A DNA stretch of 64,000 nucleotides. Origin: Cellulomonas edaphi. GTDB lineage: Bacteria; Actinomycetota; Actinomycetes; Actinomycetales; Cellulomonadaceae. This document shows positions 50,671-59,556 of the stretch, piece by piece (positions within the stretch are counted from its first letter, which is position 1; each line of letters begins with the position of its first letter). The notes under the pieces are model-generated. The model was not told the origin of the DNA, did no database searches, and saw only the letters and a program-made list of their open reading frames with translations. The translations under genes were made by a program, and so were the position numbers. Location: positions 339,617-403,616 of the forward strand of contig NZ_JAUCGR010000004.1 in assembly GCF_030362815.1 (NCBI RefSeq), written 5' to 3'.

Positions 50671-51726
50671 GTGCCGAAGTTCGCGTTCCTCGTCCACCCG
50701 CGGGCCGACGTCTCGCAGGACCTCGCCCGGGTCTGGTCGCCGCTCGCCGCCGTGCCCTCCCGCGCGCTCGAGTGGGGCATGCGGCACCTGCCCGTCCCGC
50801 CGCTGGCGCTGGGCACGGTGACGCGGCCCGACGAACCGGACGTCGCCGGCTGGATCGTCGTCGTGCCGGTGGGCGCGCGGCAGATGCTGACCGAGGACCG
50901 CCGCTGGGTGCTCGGTCGGATCGAGAAGACGGTCGACTTCGCCCAGAACCTCGGCGCCGAGGTGGTCGGGCTGGGTGCCCTCACCGCGCCGGTGACCGGG
51001 GGAGGACGGCTGCTGCGCGGGCGCCCGGGGATGACGGTCACCAACGGCAACGCGTTCACCGCCCAGCTCACCGCGCGTGCGGTCCGGAGGCTCGTCGCGG
51101 GCATGGACCGCCCGCACGTCGCGGTGCTGGGTGCGACCGGGAGCGTGGGCTCGTGCGTGGTGCGCATGCTCGCCGGCGACCCGGACCTCGACCTCGGCGC
51201 CCTGACGCTCGTCGCCCGCCGCCGGCACCGCCTCGCGGAGCTCGCCGCCGGAGCCCGCTCCGCACGCCCGGACGTGGTCGTGCACGAGGCCTGCGAGATC
51301 GAGGCCGTGCGCGACGCGGACCTCGTCGTCGTCCTGACCTCCTCCACGGACGCGTTGCTGCGGGCCGAGCACCTCAAGCCGGGAGCGGTGGTGCTCGACG
51401 ACACGCAGCCGCGGAACACCGACCCCGCGCTCGTGACCCAGCGGCCGGACGTCACGGTCGTGGACGGTGGTCTGGCCGACGTGAGCGGCCTGGACGTGCG
51501 AGCCGACATCGGGCTCCCGCCCGGGTACGCCTACGCGTGCCTGTGCGAGACGATGCTCATGGCCTTCGACGGGTGCACGACGCCCGCGGTCGGCGACGCC
51601 ACGCTCGAGCACGCGCGCCGCATGCAGCGGGCCGCGGACCGCTTCGGCCACCTCGGCTTCGGGCTCGCCGCGCCGCTGTCGTTCGGACGGCCGTCGCCCG
51701 AGCTGGACCTGGCTGGGCTGACGTGA
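50671..51726 (+). CDS. Long-chain acyl-ACP reductase-like Rossmann protein
   Basis: NAD(P)-binding protein, 351 aa. It resembles cyanobacterial fatty acyl-ACP reductase (AAR) in order of blocks: KTVDFAQNLGAEVVGLGALT, then TNGNAFTAQL, the dinucleotide loop VAVLGATGSVGSCVVRML (about 150-167), and ACLCETMLMAFDG near 290, where AAR has its active-site Cys. That would make it an aldehyde-forming reductase, but homology to shikimate/glutamyl-tRNA reductase-like folds is also possible. Actual substrate unknown. CAGGAGA precedes GTG. It overlaps the next gene by four bases. Confidence 0.65.
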   Translation: MPKFAFLVHPRADVSQDLARVWSPLAAVPSRALEWGMRHLPVPPLALGTVTRPDEPDVAGWIVVVPVGARQMLTEDRRWVLGRIEKTVDFAQNLGAEVVGLGALTAPVTGGGRLLRGRPGMTVTNGNAFTAQLTARAVRRLVAGMDRPHVAVLGATGSVGSCVVRMLAGDPDLDLGALTLVARRRHRLAELAAGARSARPDVVVHEACEIEAVRDADLVVVLTSSTDALLRAEHLKPGAVVLDDTQPRNTDPALVTQRPDVTVVDGGLADVSGLDVRADIGLPPGYAYACLCETMLMAFDGCTTPAVGDATLEHARRMQRAADRFGHLGFGLAAPLSFGRPSPELDLAGLT

Positions 51727-52986
51727 TCGTCGAGCGTGGACAGCGCCCGGGTGCTGGGCGTCCGGTCGAGGTCGTCGTCCTGGGGGGCGGCTACACCGCG
51801 GTGTGGGCCGCCCGTGCGCTCGCGGGCTCGCTGCGCGGGCGGCTGCGACGGGGTTCGGTGCGCGTCACCGTGGTCTCCGCGAGCACGGCCCACGCGTTCC
51901 ACGGCTGGACGGGGGAGGTGCTCGCGGGACAGGTCCGCGGTGAGCGGGCCAGGACCGCGCTCACGGAGCTGGTACCGCCCAGCTGGCTGGTGCACGGCAG
52001 CGCGTCGCACGTCGACCTGACCGAGCGGACCGTGACGGTCCTCACCGACGAGGGGGTGCGCCTGCTGCCGTTCGACCACCTCCTGGTCGCCACCGGTTCG
52101 CGCGACGCACGGGAGCGAGTGCCCGGCCTGGCCGAGCACGGCTGGTCGCTCAAGGACGACGGGGGCCTCGACGCCCTGACAGAGCGGCTGGGTGCCGGGT
52201 GCGGGCCGGCCGTGGTGGTCGGCGGGGGACTGGCCGGCATCGAGGCCGCCGCCGCGATGGCGCACAGGCTCCGTCGCGACGCGGGCGCCACCGCTCCCGG
52301 TGCGACCGTGACGCTGGTGCACGCGGGCCCCGCGGTGCTCGAGGTGCTGCGACCGCGGTTCGACCGTGTCGCGGACTACGCGCTCGACCAGGCCAGGAGC
52401 GCGGGGGTCCGGGTCGTCTGCGGGCGCCGGGTCTCGCACGTCGACGCCACGGGCGTGGTGCTCGACGACGGCACGTCGGTCGATGCGGCCACCGTGGTCT
52501 CGGCGGTCGGCCAGGTGGTGGTCCCGCTCCCGGGGCTCGACGCGGAACGCGAGCCGGACGGCCGGGTGCGCACGGACCGGTACCTGCGGACCACCGCGCC
52601 GGGCGTGTGGGCCGGCGGCGACGTCGCGGCCGTGCCGCACCCGAACGGCTCGGGAACGTGCCCGCCCAACGCGCTGTGGGCCATCAAGGCGGGCACGCGT
52701 GCGGGGCGCAACGTCGCGCGCGCGGTCGCGGGGCGGCGCCCGCGCCCCTTCCGCTTCCCCGGTCTGGGCCAGGCGGCGAGCCTCGGGATCGGCCGGGGCG
52801 CGGCGGAGCTGTGGGGCATGCAGCTGACCGGGTGGGTGGCCTGGCTGACGCGGTGGGCGTTCTTCCACGCGTTCATGCCCTCACGCCGCGTCGCGCTCGC
52901 CGCGATGGGAGACTGGGTGGCGGTCGCCGCGGGGCGCCGACCCGGCGGCCGATGTCCGGGCCCAGGGCGATCCCTGGTACCCTTGA
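51723..52986 (+). CDS. NDH-2-like FAD/NAD(P) oxidoreductase, frameshifted near its 3' end
   Basis: Pyridine-nucleotide disulfide oxidoreductase of the type II NADH dehydrogenase kind, about 420 aa if corrected. FAD motif VVVLGGGYTAVWAARAL near residue 18, NAD motif VVVGGGLAGIEAAAAM near 163, and WAGGDVAAVPHP near 296. The frame has no stop before 53810, inside pnp. Removing one G from GGGG (52931-52934) gives a natural end, GADPAADVRAQGDPWYP, stop at 52984-52986; the shift may be a mutation or a sequencing error. GTG 51723 overlaps the acyl-ACP-reductase-like gene. The C-terminal membrane-binding part is short. Confidence 0.75.
52978..52983 (+). promoter_or_regulatory. Probable -10 of the rpsO promoter
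   Basis: TACCCT, overlapping the last codons of the corrected NDH-2-like gene, gives a leader of about 80 bases to rpsO. No clear -35. Confidence 0.4.
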
Positions 52987-53070
52987 CGCTGCCGTCTGAA
53001 CGGCCGCGGACAGAGAGAGCCCGGGTGGACAAGCCCCGGAGCACCGCGCAACGAGTCACACAGGAGAGCC

Positions 53071-53340
53071 GTGCCCCTCGACAACGCCATCAAGGCGACC
53101 ATCATGACCGAGTACGCCACGCACGAGGGCGACACCGGTTCCCCCGAGGTCCAGATCGCGGTGCTCACGCAGCGCATCAAGGACCTGACCGAGCACCTCA
53201 AGGAGCACAAGCACGACCACCACAGCCGCCGCGGTCTGCTGCTGCTCGTCGGTCGTCGTCGTCGCCTCCTGGGCTACCTGCAGAAGGTCGACATCAACCG
53301 CTACCGGGCGCTGATCGAGCGCCTCGGCCTGCGCCGCTGA
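53071..53340 (+). CDS. rpsO: 30S ribosomal protein S15
   Basis: Primary 16S rRNA-binding protein uS15, 89 aa, the exact family length. Clear blocks: [40 protein letters not shown] and [26 protein letters not shown] precedes GTG 53071. A strong hairpin follows, then pnp, the order shared by most bacteria. Confidence 0.98.
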   Translation: MPLDNAIKATIMTEYATHEGDTGSPEVQIAVLTQRIKDLTEHLKEHKHDHHSRRGLLLLVGRRRRLLGYLQKVDINRYRALIERLGLRR

Positions 53341-53347
53341 ACCACCG

Positions 53348-53383
53348 GACCAGCCCGGACCCGTCGGAGGGTCCGGGCTGGTC
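53348..53383 (+). terminator. Terminator after rpsO
   Basis: GACCAGCCCGGACCC (53348-53362) pairs perfectly with GGGTCCGGGCTGGTC (53369-53383) around a six-base loop, eight bases after rpsO. Confidence 0.85.
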
Positions 53384-53466
53384 TGATGTTCCCGTAGTTC
53401 CCGCAGTACAGCAGTACCAGCACGATCCACCGCGTCGGCCCGCTCGTCTGGTCCTCGGTAGTGGCT

Positions 53467-53505
53467 TCCGGAACCGTGGTTCCGGAGACCACGGTCGAAG
53501 ACCGT
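53467..53505 (+). promoter_or_regulatory. Paired hairpins in the pnp leader
   Basis: TCCGGAACC/GGTTCCGGA (53467-53486, two-base spacer) and ACGGTC/GACCGT (53491-53505, GAA loop) sit 40-78 bases before the pnp start. In E. coli and Streptomyces the pnp leader forms hairpins cut by RNase III, through which PNPase limits its own synthesis; the same role here is inference. Confidence 0.5.
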
Positions 53506-53544
53506 CGAGGCCGGCCGGCGCCTTCGAGAACAAGGAGGGCACCC

Positions 53545-55776
53545 GTGGAGGGTCCCGAGATCCAGTTCGCCGAGGCCGTCATCGACAACGGTCGCTTCGG
53601 CACCCGCACCATCCGCTTCGAGACGGGCCGCCTCGCCAAGCAGGCCGCCGGCTCCGCCGCCGCCTACCTGGACGGCGACACCATGCTGCTGTCGGCCACC
53701 ACGGCCGGCAAGCACCCGAAGGACCACTTCGACTTCTTCCCGCTGACGATCGACGTCGAGGAGCGGCAGTACGCCGCGGGCAAGATCCCCGGCTCGTTCT
53801 TCCGCCGTGAGGGTCGCCCCTCGACCGAGGCGATCCTCGCCTGCCGGCTCGTCGACCGCCCGCTGCGCCCCCTGTTCGTCAAGGGTCTGCGCAACGAGGT
53901 GCAGGTCGTCGTCACGGTGCTGGCCATCCACCCGGACGACGCGTACGACGTGCTCGCCATCAACGCCGCGTCGATCTCGACGCAGCTGTCCGGCCTGCCG
54001 TTCTCCGGCCCGGTCGCCGGTGTCCGCATCGCGCTGATCGACGGCCAGTGGGTCGCCTTCCCGCGCTACTCCGAGCGTGAGCGCGCGACGTTCGACATGG
54101 TCGTCGCCGGTCGCGTGGTCGGTGACGACGTGGCGATCGCGATGATCGAGGCCGAGGCTCCCGAGAAGTCGTGGAACCTGATCCAGGAGGGCGCCACCGC
54201 GCCCACCGAGGAGATCGTCGCGCAGGGCCTCGAGGCCGCCAAGCCGTTCATCAAGGTGCTCGTCGAGGCCCAGCAGGAGCTGGCGTCGAAGGCCGCCAAG
54301 GAGACGCAGGCGTTCCCGACGTTCCCGGACTACCAGGACGACACCTACGCCGCCGTCGAGGCCGCCTCGACCGGCCCGCTCGGCGAGGCGCTCAGCATCG
54401 CGGACAAGCAGACCCGCGAGAACCGCCTCGACGAGATCAAGGCCGAGGTCGTCGAGCAGCTCTCCGCGCAGTTCGAGGGTCGCGAGAAGGAGCTCTCCGC
54501 CGCGTACCGCTCGGTGCAGAAGAAGCTCATCCGCCAGCGCATCCTCACGGACGGCTTCCGCATCGACGGCCGTGGCCTGCGCGACATCCGCACGCTCTCG
54601 GCCGAGGTCGAGGTCCTGCCCCGCGTGCACGGCTCGGCGATCTTCGAGCGCGGCGAGACCCAGATCCTGGGTGTCACCACGCTGAACATGCTGCGCATGG
54701 AGCAGCAGCTCGACACGCTCTCCCCGGAGACGCGCAAGCGCTACATGCACAACTACAACTTCCCGCCGTACTCGACCGGTGAGACGGGCCGCGTGGGCTC
54801 GCCCAAGCGCCGCGAGATCGGTCACGGCGCGCTGGCCGAGCGGGCGCTCATGCCCGTGCTGCCGAGCCGCGAGGAGTTCCCGTACGCCATCCGCCAGGTC
54901 TCCGAGGCGCTGAGCTCCAACGGCTCGACCTCGATGGGCTCGGTCTGCGCGTCGACGCTGTCGCTGCTCAACGCCGGTGTGCCGCTGCGCGCGCCGGTCG
55001 CGGGCATCGCGATGGGCCTCGTGTCCGACACGGTCGACGGCGAGACGCGGTACGCCGCGCTCACCGACATCCTGGGCGCCGAGGACGCGTTCGGCGACAT
55101 GGACTTCAAGGTCGCCGGTACCCGGGAGTTCGTCACGGCGATCCAGCTCGACACCAAGCTCGAGGGCATCCCCGCCTCGGTGCTGGGCGGCGCGCTGACG
55201 CAGGCCAAGGAGGCGCGCCTCGCGATCCTCGACGTCATCGCCGAGGCGATCGACGTCCCGGACGAGATGAGCCCCTTCGCTCCGCGCGTCATCACGGTGA
55301 AGGTGCCGGTCGACAAGATCGGCGAGGTCATCGGGCCCAAGGGCAAGATGATCAACCAGATCCAGGAGGAGACCGGCGCCGACATCTCGATCGAGGACGA
55401 CGGCACGGTCTACATCGGCGCCACCGACGGTCCGTCGGCGGAGGCCGCGCGGGCGGCGATCAACGCGATCGCGAACCCGCACATGCCCGAGATCGGGGAG
55501 CGCTTCGTCGGCACGGTCGTCAAGACCACCACGTTCGGTGCGTTCATCTCCCTGAGCCCGGGCAAGGACGGTCTGCTGCACATCTCGCAGATCCGTCGCC
55601 TCGTGGGCGGCAAGCGCGTCGAGAACGTCGAGGACGTCCTGTCCGTCGGGCAGAAGGTCCAGGTCGAGATCGGCGAGATCGACCCGCGCGGCAAGCTGTC
55701 GCTGCACGCCGTCGTCGAGGACGACGCAGCGGACGGTGCGCCCGCCGAGGGTGCTGCCGCGTCGGTCGACGCCTGA
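53545..55776 (+). CDS. pnp: Polyribonucleotide nucleotidyltransferase (PNPase)
   Basis: Phosphorolytic 3'-5' exoribonuclease and RNA-tailing enzyme, 743 aa. Two RNase PH domains: the first with [20 protein letters not shown] and [12 protein letters not shown]; the second with [19 protein letters not shown] and the catalytic [19 protein letters not shown]. Then a KH domain ([20 protein letters not shown]) and an S1 domain ([26 protein letters not shown]). GTG 53545 follows AAGGAGG. Actinobacteria use it also for polyadenylation-like tailing. M16 protease starts two bases after the stop. Confidence 0.97.
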   Translation: MEGPEIQFAEAVIDNGRFGTRTIRFETGRLAKQAAGSAAAYLDGDTMLLSATTAGKHPKDHFDFFPLTIDVEERQYAAGKIPGSFFRREGRPSTEAILACRLVDRPLRPLFVKGLRNEVQVVVTVLAIHPDDAYDVLAINAASISTQLSGLPFSGPVAGVRIALIDGQWVAFPRYSERERATFDMVVAGRVVGDDVAIAMIEAEAPEKSWNLIQEGATAPTEEIVAQGLEAAKPFIKVLVEAQQELASKAAKETQAFPTFPDYQDDTYAAVEAASTGPLGEALSIADKQTRENRLDEIKAEVVEQLSAQFEGREKELSAAYRSVQKKLIRQRILTDGFRIDGRGLRDIRTLSAEVEVLPRVHGSAIFERGETQILGVTTLNMLRMEQQLDTLSPETRKRYMHNYNFPPYSTGETGRVGSPKRREIGHGALAERALMPVLPSREEFPYAIRQVSEALSSNGSTSMGSVCASTLSLLNAGVPLRAPVAGIAMGLVSDTVDGETRYAALTDILGAEDAFGDMDFKVAGTREFVTAIQLDTKLEGIPASVLGGALTQAKEARLAILDVIAEAIDVPDEMSPFAPRVITVKVPVDKIGEVIGPKGKMINQIQEETGADISIEDDGTVYIGATDGPSAEAARAAINAIANPHMPEIGERFVGTVVKTTTFGAFISLSPGKDGLLHISQIRRLVGGKRVENVEDVLSVGQKVQVEIGEIDPRGKLSLHAVVEDDAADGAPAEGAAASVDA

Positions 55777-55778
55777 CG

Positions 55779-57119
55779 ATGCCGCTGGATCTCCCGCTGG
55801 TCGGCCCCGGCACGTCTGGGGCCGACCGGTCCGCCGAGCAGGACGGCGGCGCCCTCGTGCGCCGTTCCGTCCTGCCCGGCGGGGTCCGCGTGCTCACCGA
55901 GCACATGCCCGGTCTGCGCTCGGCCACGGTGGGCGCGTGGGTCGGTGTCGGCTCGCGCGACGAGGAGTCGGGACACCACGGCTCGACGCACTTCCTCGAG
56001 CACCTGCTGTTCAAGGGCACCGAGAAGCGCACCGCGATGGACATCGCGGAGGCCTTCGACGAGGTCGGTGGTGAGGCGAACGCCGCCACCGGCAAGGAGC
56101 ACACCTGCTACTACGCGCGGGTGCTCGACACGGACCTGCCGATGGCGGTCGACGTCATCGCCGACATGGTCACGTCCGCGCGCCTGGAGGCCGACGAGCT
56201 CGAGACCGAGCGCGGCGTGATCCTCGAAGAGCTCGCGATGAACGACGACGACCCGAGCGACGTCGCGCACGAGCAGTTCGCCGCCCTGGTGCTCGGTGAG
56301 CACCCGCTGGGCCGGCCCATCGGCGGCACGCCCGAGACCATCCGCGCGGTGCCGCGCGACGCCGTCTGGGAGCACTACCGCTGGCACTACCAGCCCGCGA
56401 CGCTCGTGGTCAGCGCGGCCGGCGGCGTCGACCACGACACGCTGGTCGCCCAGGTGGGCGACGCGCTGTCCGCCGGTGGCTGGGACCTGACGGGCGGCTC
56501 GCCGCGTGGCCGGCGCCTCGCCGCCCTGGGCGTCCCCGCCGGGACCGACGGCATCCCCGCGGTCGGCGTGGAGAAGACGATCCGCCGGCACACCGAGCAG
56601 GCCAACGTGATCGTCGGCGGCACGTCCCTGACGGCCACGGACCCGCGCCGGTTCACGCTGTCCGTGCTCAACGCGGTGCTGGGCGGCGGCATGTCGTCGC
56701 GGCTGTTCCAGGAGATCCGCGAGAAGCGCGGTCTGGCCTACTCCACCTACTCGTTCTCGTCGGGGCACTCGGACACCGGCGTGTTCGGGCTGTACGCGGG
56801 CTGCACGCCGGCACGCGTCGACGAGGTGCTGGCGCTCATGATCGCGGAGCTCGAGCGGCTCGCGGACGCCCCGATCACCCCGGCCGAGCTGACGCGCTCC
56901 ATCGGCCAGCTGTCCGGTGGCCTGGTCCTGGGCATGGAGGACACGGGTTCGCGCATGAGCCGCCTCGGCAAGGCCGAGCTGGTGCACGGCGAGCTGCTCA
57001 GCATCGACGAGTCGCTCGAGCTCGTCCAGGCGGTCACGGCGGCCGACGTGCAGGAGCTGGCCGCCGAGCTGGCGGCCCGCCCGCGCTCGGTGATCCGGGT
57101 GGGCCCGTTCGGGGACTGA
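55779..57119 (+). CDS. M16 family zinc peptidase (pitrilysin type)
   Basis: Zinc protease of 446 aa. The inverted zinc motif HXXEH is in HHGSTHFLEHLLFKG (about residue 72), with the distal Glu in the ETERGVILEELAMNDDD helix (about 148). The C-terminal half has the R/Y pair of the family (REKRGLAYSTYSF). There is no signal peptide. It follows pnp in most actinobacteria and precedes dapB; the natural substrate is unknown. Confidence 0.92.
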   Translation: MPLDLPLVGPGTSGADRSAEQDGGALVRRSVLPGGVRVLTEHMPGLRSATVGAWVGVGSRDEESGHHGSTHFLEHLLFKGTEKRTAMDIAEAFDEVGGEANAATGKEHTCYYARVLDTDLPMAVDVIADMVTSARLEADELETERGVILEELAMNDDDPSDVAHEQFAALVLGEHPLGRPIGGTPETIRAVPRDAVWEHYRWHYQPATLVVSAAGGVDHDTLVAQVGDALSAGGWDLTGGSPRGRRLAALGVPAGTDGIPAVGVEKTIRRHTEQANVIVGGTSLTATDPRRFTLSVLNAVLGGGMSSRLFQEIREKRGLAYSTYSFSSGHSDTGVFGLYAGCTPARVDEVLALMIAELERLADAPITPAELTRSIGQLSGGLVLGMEDTGSRMSRLGKAELVHGELLSIDESLELVQAVTAADVQELAAELAARPRSVIRVGPFGD

Positions 57120-57182
57120 GCCCCGCCGCCGCCGTCGGGCTCGCCCCTGCCGCGCGGGGGTGAACCGCGAGAGGATGGCGGC

Positions 57183-57995
57183 ATGGCCGTCGACCAGCGT
57201 CAGTACTCGCGGTGGGACGTCGTGGTGCCCGGGATCGTCGAGCACGCCTGGGCGACCCGGCACGACGCGCCGAGCGTGGAGATCCTGCTGCCCGACGGGC
57301 GCGGTCTGGCTCAGCTCGTCGTGGGAGAGCCCGCGCAGCTGGTCGACGTGACGACGGGCGTCCGGCGCGCCGAGGAGAGCGGGGTGCGCGGCCTGCTCAC
57401 GCGGCCGCTCGTGCGGATCGCGCAGGGCCCGGCCGTCCGGGTGGGGCTGCAGCTGCACCCGATGGCGCTCGGCGCGCTCGGAGCGGGCGCGCTCGTCGAC
57501 GCCTGGGTACCGGCCGAGCTCGTGGCGGACGCGGAGCTCGTGACCGCGTCGGCCTCTGCGCTGGACGCCGGTGACGGCGAGGGCGCCGCGCGCCGCCTCG
57601 CCGGGGCCCTGGCGGCGCGCAGGCAGCCCGACCAGCCGGAGGCCGAGCGCTTCCGGGAGGTGCTGCGTCACGTCGACGCGACGCACGGCGCGGTGAGCGC
57701 GCCGGAGCTCGCCAGGTTCGCGCAGACCACCGTGAGCGACCTGTACCGGTGGTCGGTGCGGTACCTCGGCGTCGAGCCGACGCTCTACGTCGGTGCCGTC
57801 CGGTTCTCGGTGTTCGTGCGGCGCGCGGTGGGCCCGGGCGTCGTCCGGCCCGATGCGGTGCTGAGGGCGCTGCGCTGGTACGCCGAGGGCGGCTACTCCT
57901 CGCGCGAGGTCGAGCGGACCACCGGGATGTCCGCGGTCGACCTGCGCCTGGTCGAGGAGCGGATCGCGTCGTTGGTGACGCGCGCGAGCGTCTAG
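57183..57995 (+). CDS. AraC-like transcriptional regulator
   Basis: DNA-binding protein of 270 aa. The C-terminal half resembles the AraC/XylS double helix-turn-helix: [20 protein letters not shown] and then [21 protein letters not shown], matching helices of the two subdomains. The N-terminal half ([28 protein letters not shown]) is like the effector-binding part of AraC proteins with a DUF6597-type start. Its target is unknown; it stands between the M16 gene and dapB. ATG lies six bases after GAGGAT (57171-57176), which could be a -10 or a weak Shine-Dalgarno. Confidence 0.75.
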   Translation: MAVDQRQYSRWDVVVPGIVEHAWATRHDAPSVEILLPDGRGLAQLVVGEPAQLVDVTTGVRRAEESGVRGLLTRPLVRIAQGPAVRVGLQLHPMALGALGAGALVDAWVPAELVADAELVTASASALDAGDGEGAARRLAGALAARRQPDQPEAERFREVLRHVDATHGAVSAPELARFAQTTVSDLYRWSVRYLGVEPTLYVGAVRFSVFVRRAVGPGVVRPDAVLRALRWYAEGGYSSREVERTTGMSAVDLRLVEERIASLVTRASV

Positions 57996-58006
57996 GGTCG
58001 GTGCCC

Positions 58007-58607
58007 GTGAGCGCACGCATCAAGGTGGCCGTCCTGGGGGCGGCCGGTCGCATGGGATCCACCGTCGTCCGAGCCGTCGAGGGCGCGGACGACCTCGAGC
58101 TGGTCGCTGCCCTCGATTCGGGCGACGACCTGTCCGCCGCGGCGTCGGCGGACGTCGCGATCGACTTCACGGTCCCCGCCGTGACGGAGACCAACGTGCA
58201 CGCCCTGATCGACGCGGGCGTCCACGTGGTGGTCGGCACCACCGGGTGGGACGACGCGTCGAAGGCGCGCGTGCGCGACCACCTCGCGGACCGGCCCGGC
58301 GTCGGCGTGCTGATCGCCCCGAACTTCGCTCTCGGAGCGGTGCTCGCGATGGCGTTCGCCGCGCGTGCCGCCGCCTGGTTCGAGTCGGTCGAGGTCGTCG
58401 AGCTGCACCACCCCGACAAGGTCGACGCCCCCTCGGGCACGGCCACCCACACGGCCGCTGCGATCGCGGCCGCGCGGGCCGCCGCCGGCGTGGGCCCCAG
58501 CCCGGACGCGACCACGCAGGAGCTTCCCGGGGCCCGTGGCGCGGACGTCGACGGCGTGCGCGTGCACGCCGTGCGGCTGCGGGGGCTCGTCGCGCACGAG
58601 GAGCTCC
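58007..58607 (+). pseudogene. dapB: 4-hydroxy-tetrahydrodipicolinate reductase, C-terminus missing
   Basis: DapB reduces HTPA for lysine and diaminopimelate synthesis. Good homology runs from [19 protein letters not shown] through [22 protein letters not shown] and the catalytic [16 protein letters not shown] to LRGLVAHEE (about residue 199). There the family normally goes on for about 45-50 residues (a glycine-rich loop, an IRHDS-type motif and a dimer helix). Here the frame goes on as unrelated Arg/Pro-rich sequence to 58978. The break is at about 58600-58607, within the palindrome GGAGCTCC. The enzyme is unlikely to be functional as it stands. A -10-like TAGGGT (57993-57998) precedes GTG 58007. 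Confidence 0.8.
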
Positions 58608-58885
58608 CCGCTGCGCTCGCGCAGGCACGCGATCGCCTGCGGGGGAACCTGGATCCCGATCGTCCCCCGGAGGTCCACGACGCCGCACGACGGCAGGGGC
58701 GCGCGGGCGGTGAGCCACAGGGGCTTCACGACACCATCGGGGTTCGGGATGTCGGGCACCGCCCGTCGCGTGCCGGTCGCCGACGGCATCGTCGACGTGT
58801 CAGCGCCGTCGGTGCACGCGGCCATGGTCAGCGTCGCGATCGTGGCGAGGACGATCGCCGCGACTCCCGCACGCGTCCGTGCCAT
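58600..58885 (-). pseudogene. Small lipoprotein, N-terminal fragment
   Basis: From ATG 58885, with GAGGAGCG upstream on its strand, a signal peptide [20 protein letters not shown] leads to the lipobox TMAAC. The mature start includes [20 protein letters not shown] and [12 protein letters not shown], like small actinobacterial lipoproteins having a Cys pair. At about 58607 the sequence becomes the reverse strand of dapB, so about half the expected protein is lost. The frame stays open through antisense dapB to 57992, which is not real coding. Function unknown. Confidence 0.65.
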
Positions 58886-58956
58886 GCGGTGCGCTCCTCA
58901 CGCTGTGCCGTGACGTGCAGACGCCCGATAATGGCACCAGCGCCGGGACGCCGAAA

Positions 58957-58990
58957 GCCCCCGCCTCGTCGTCGTTGACGGGGCGGGGGC
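58957..58990 (-). terminator. Terminator after whiB
   Basis: GCCCCCGCC (58957-58965) pairs with GGCGGGGGC (58982-58990), followed on the minus strand by CTTTCGG. It lies 19 bases beyond the whiB stop. Confidence 0.7.
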
Positions 58991-59009
58991 CTCCTGGTGG
59001 CGGGAGAGG

Positions 59010-59306
59010 TCAGACGACCTTCGCGGTGCGGTTGCGCTGCGAGAGGATCGCGGCGCGCTCGTCCTCGGAGAGGCCGCCCCACACGCCGTACGGCTCGCGG
59101 ACCTGCAGCGACTGCTCGCGGCACTCCTTGATGACCGGGCACGTGGCGCAGATCGCCTTGGCCGCCTCGGCGCGGCGCCGGCGGGCCGAGCCGCGCTCGC
59201 CCTCGGGGTGGAAGAAGAGGTCCTGGTCGGCGTCGCGGCAGGCGCCGTCGAACTGCCACTCCCACAGGTCCATCACCGGTCCGGGCAAGCGCGAGATCTC
59301 GGCCAT
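59010..59306 (-). CDS. WhiB family iron-sulfur transcriptional regulator
   Basis: WhiB-like protein, 98 aa, carrying a [4Fe-4S] cluster and working with sigma factor region 4. The four Cys are in FDGACRDADQDLF and AICATCPVIKEC. The family G-rich turn is EPYGVWGGLSEDERAAIL. A basic C-terminus (RNRTAKVV) may touch DNA. Start at 59306 has GGAGGAC upstream; the longer frame to 59426 is Arg/Pro-rich and not credible. The 250-base gap to the divergent MerR gene would hold its promoter and leader. Which Wbl group it belongs to is not certain; WblE/WhiB1-like is possible. Confidence 0.92.
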   Translation of the reverse strand: MAEISRLPGPVMDLWEWQFDGACRDADQDLFFHPEGERGSARRRRAEAAKAICATCPVIKECREQSLQVREPYGVWGGLSEDERAAILSQRNRTAKVV

Positions 59307-59556
59307 GTGGTCCTCCAAGGCTGGGGCACCTCCGCTGGCGGCGGTGCCTGCTGGTCGACGGCCGCGCGATCTGCGGGGCCCTCTGGTGCGTCGTGGGTGC
59401 CGCCCGGGGGCGACGAATCGAAACACTACAACCGCGCCAGAAGTTGTTCAAGGCCCGTTCGCGATTGAAGTTGCGTGAATCGATCGGTCGTGGGTGAAGT
59501 GCGCCTATCCCTGGCGTCGTGCGGCCACGCAGCGATCGTCCTGGCAGAATCGCGCC

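Noticed and set aside
52987..53810. Continuation of the NDH-2-like frame through rpsO and into pnp
   Set aside because: It is an out-of-frame, Arg/Pro/His-rich reading of rpsO and pnp; the true end is explained by a one-base shift at 52931-52934.
57992..58599. Apparent C-terminal part of the minus-strand lipoprotein
   Set aside because: It is the reverse strand of dapB; composition and content are antisense by-product.
58608..58978. Apparent C-terminus of dapB
   Set aside because: Arg/Pro-rich, antisense to the lipoprotein fragment, and without resemblance to DapB.
59307..59426. N-terminal extension of the WhiB protein
   Set aside because: Arg/Pro-rich and outside family length; start 59306 has a strong Shine-Dalgarno.
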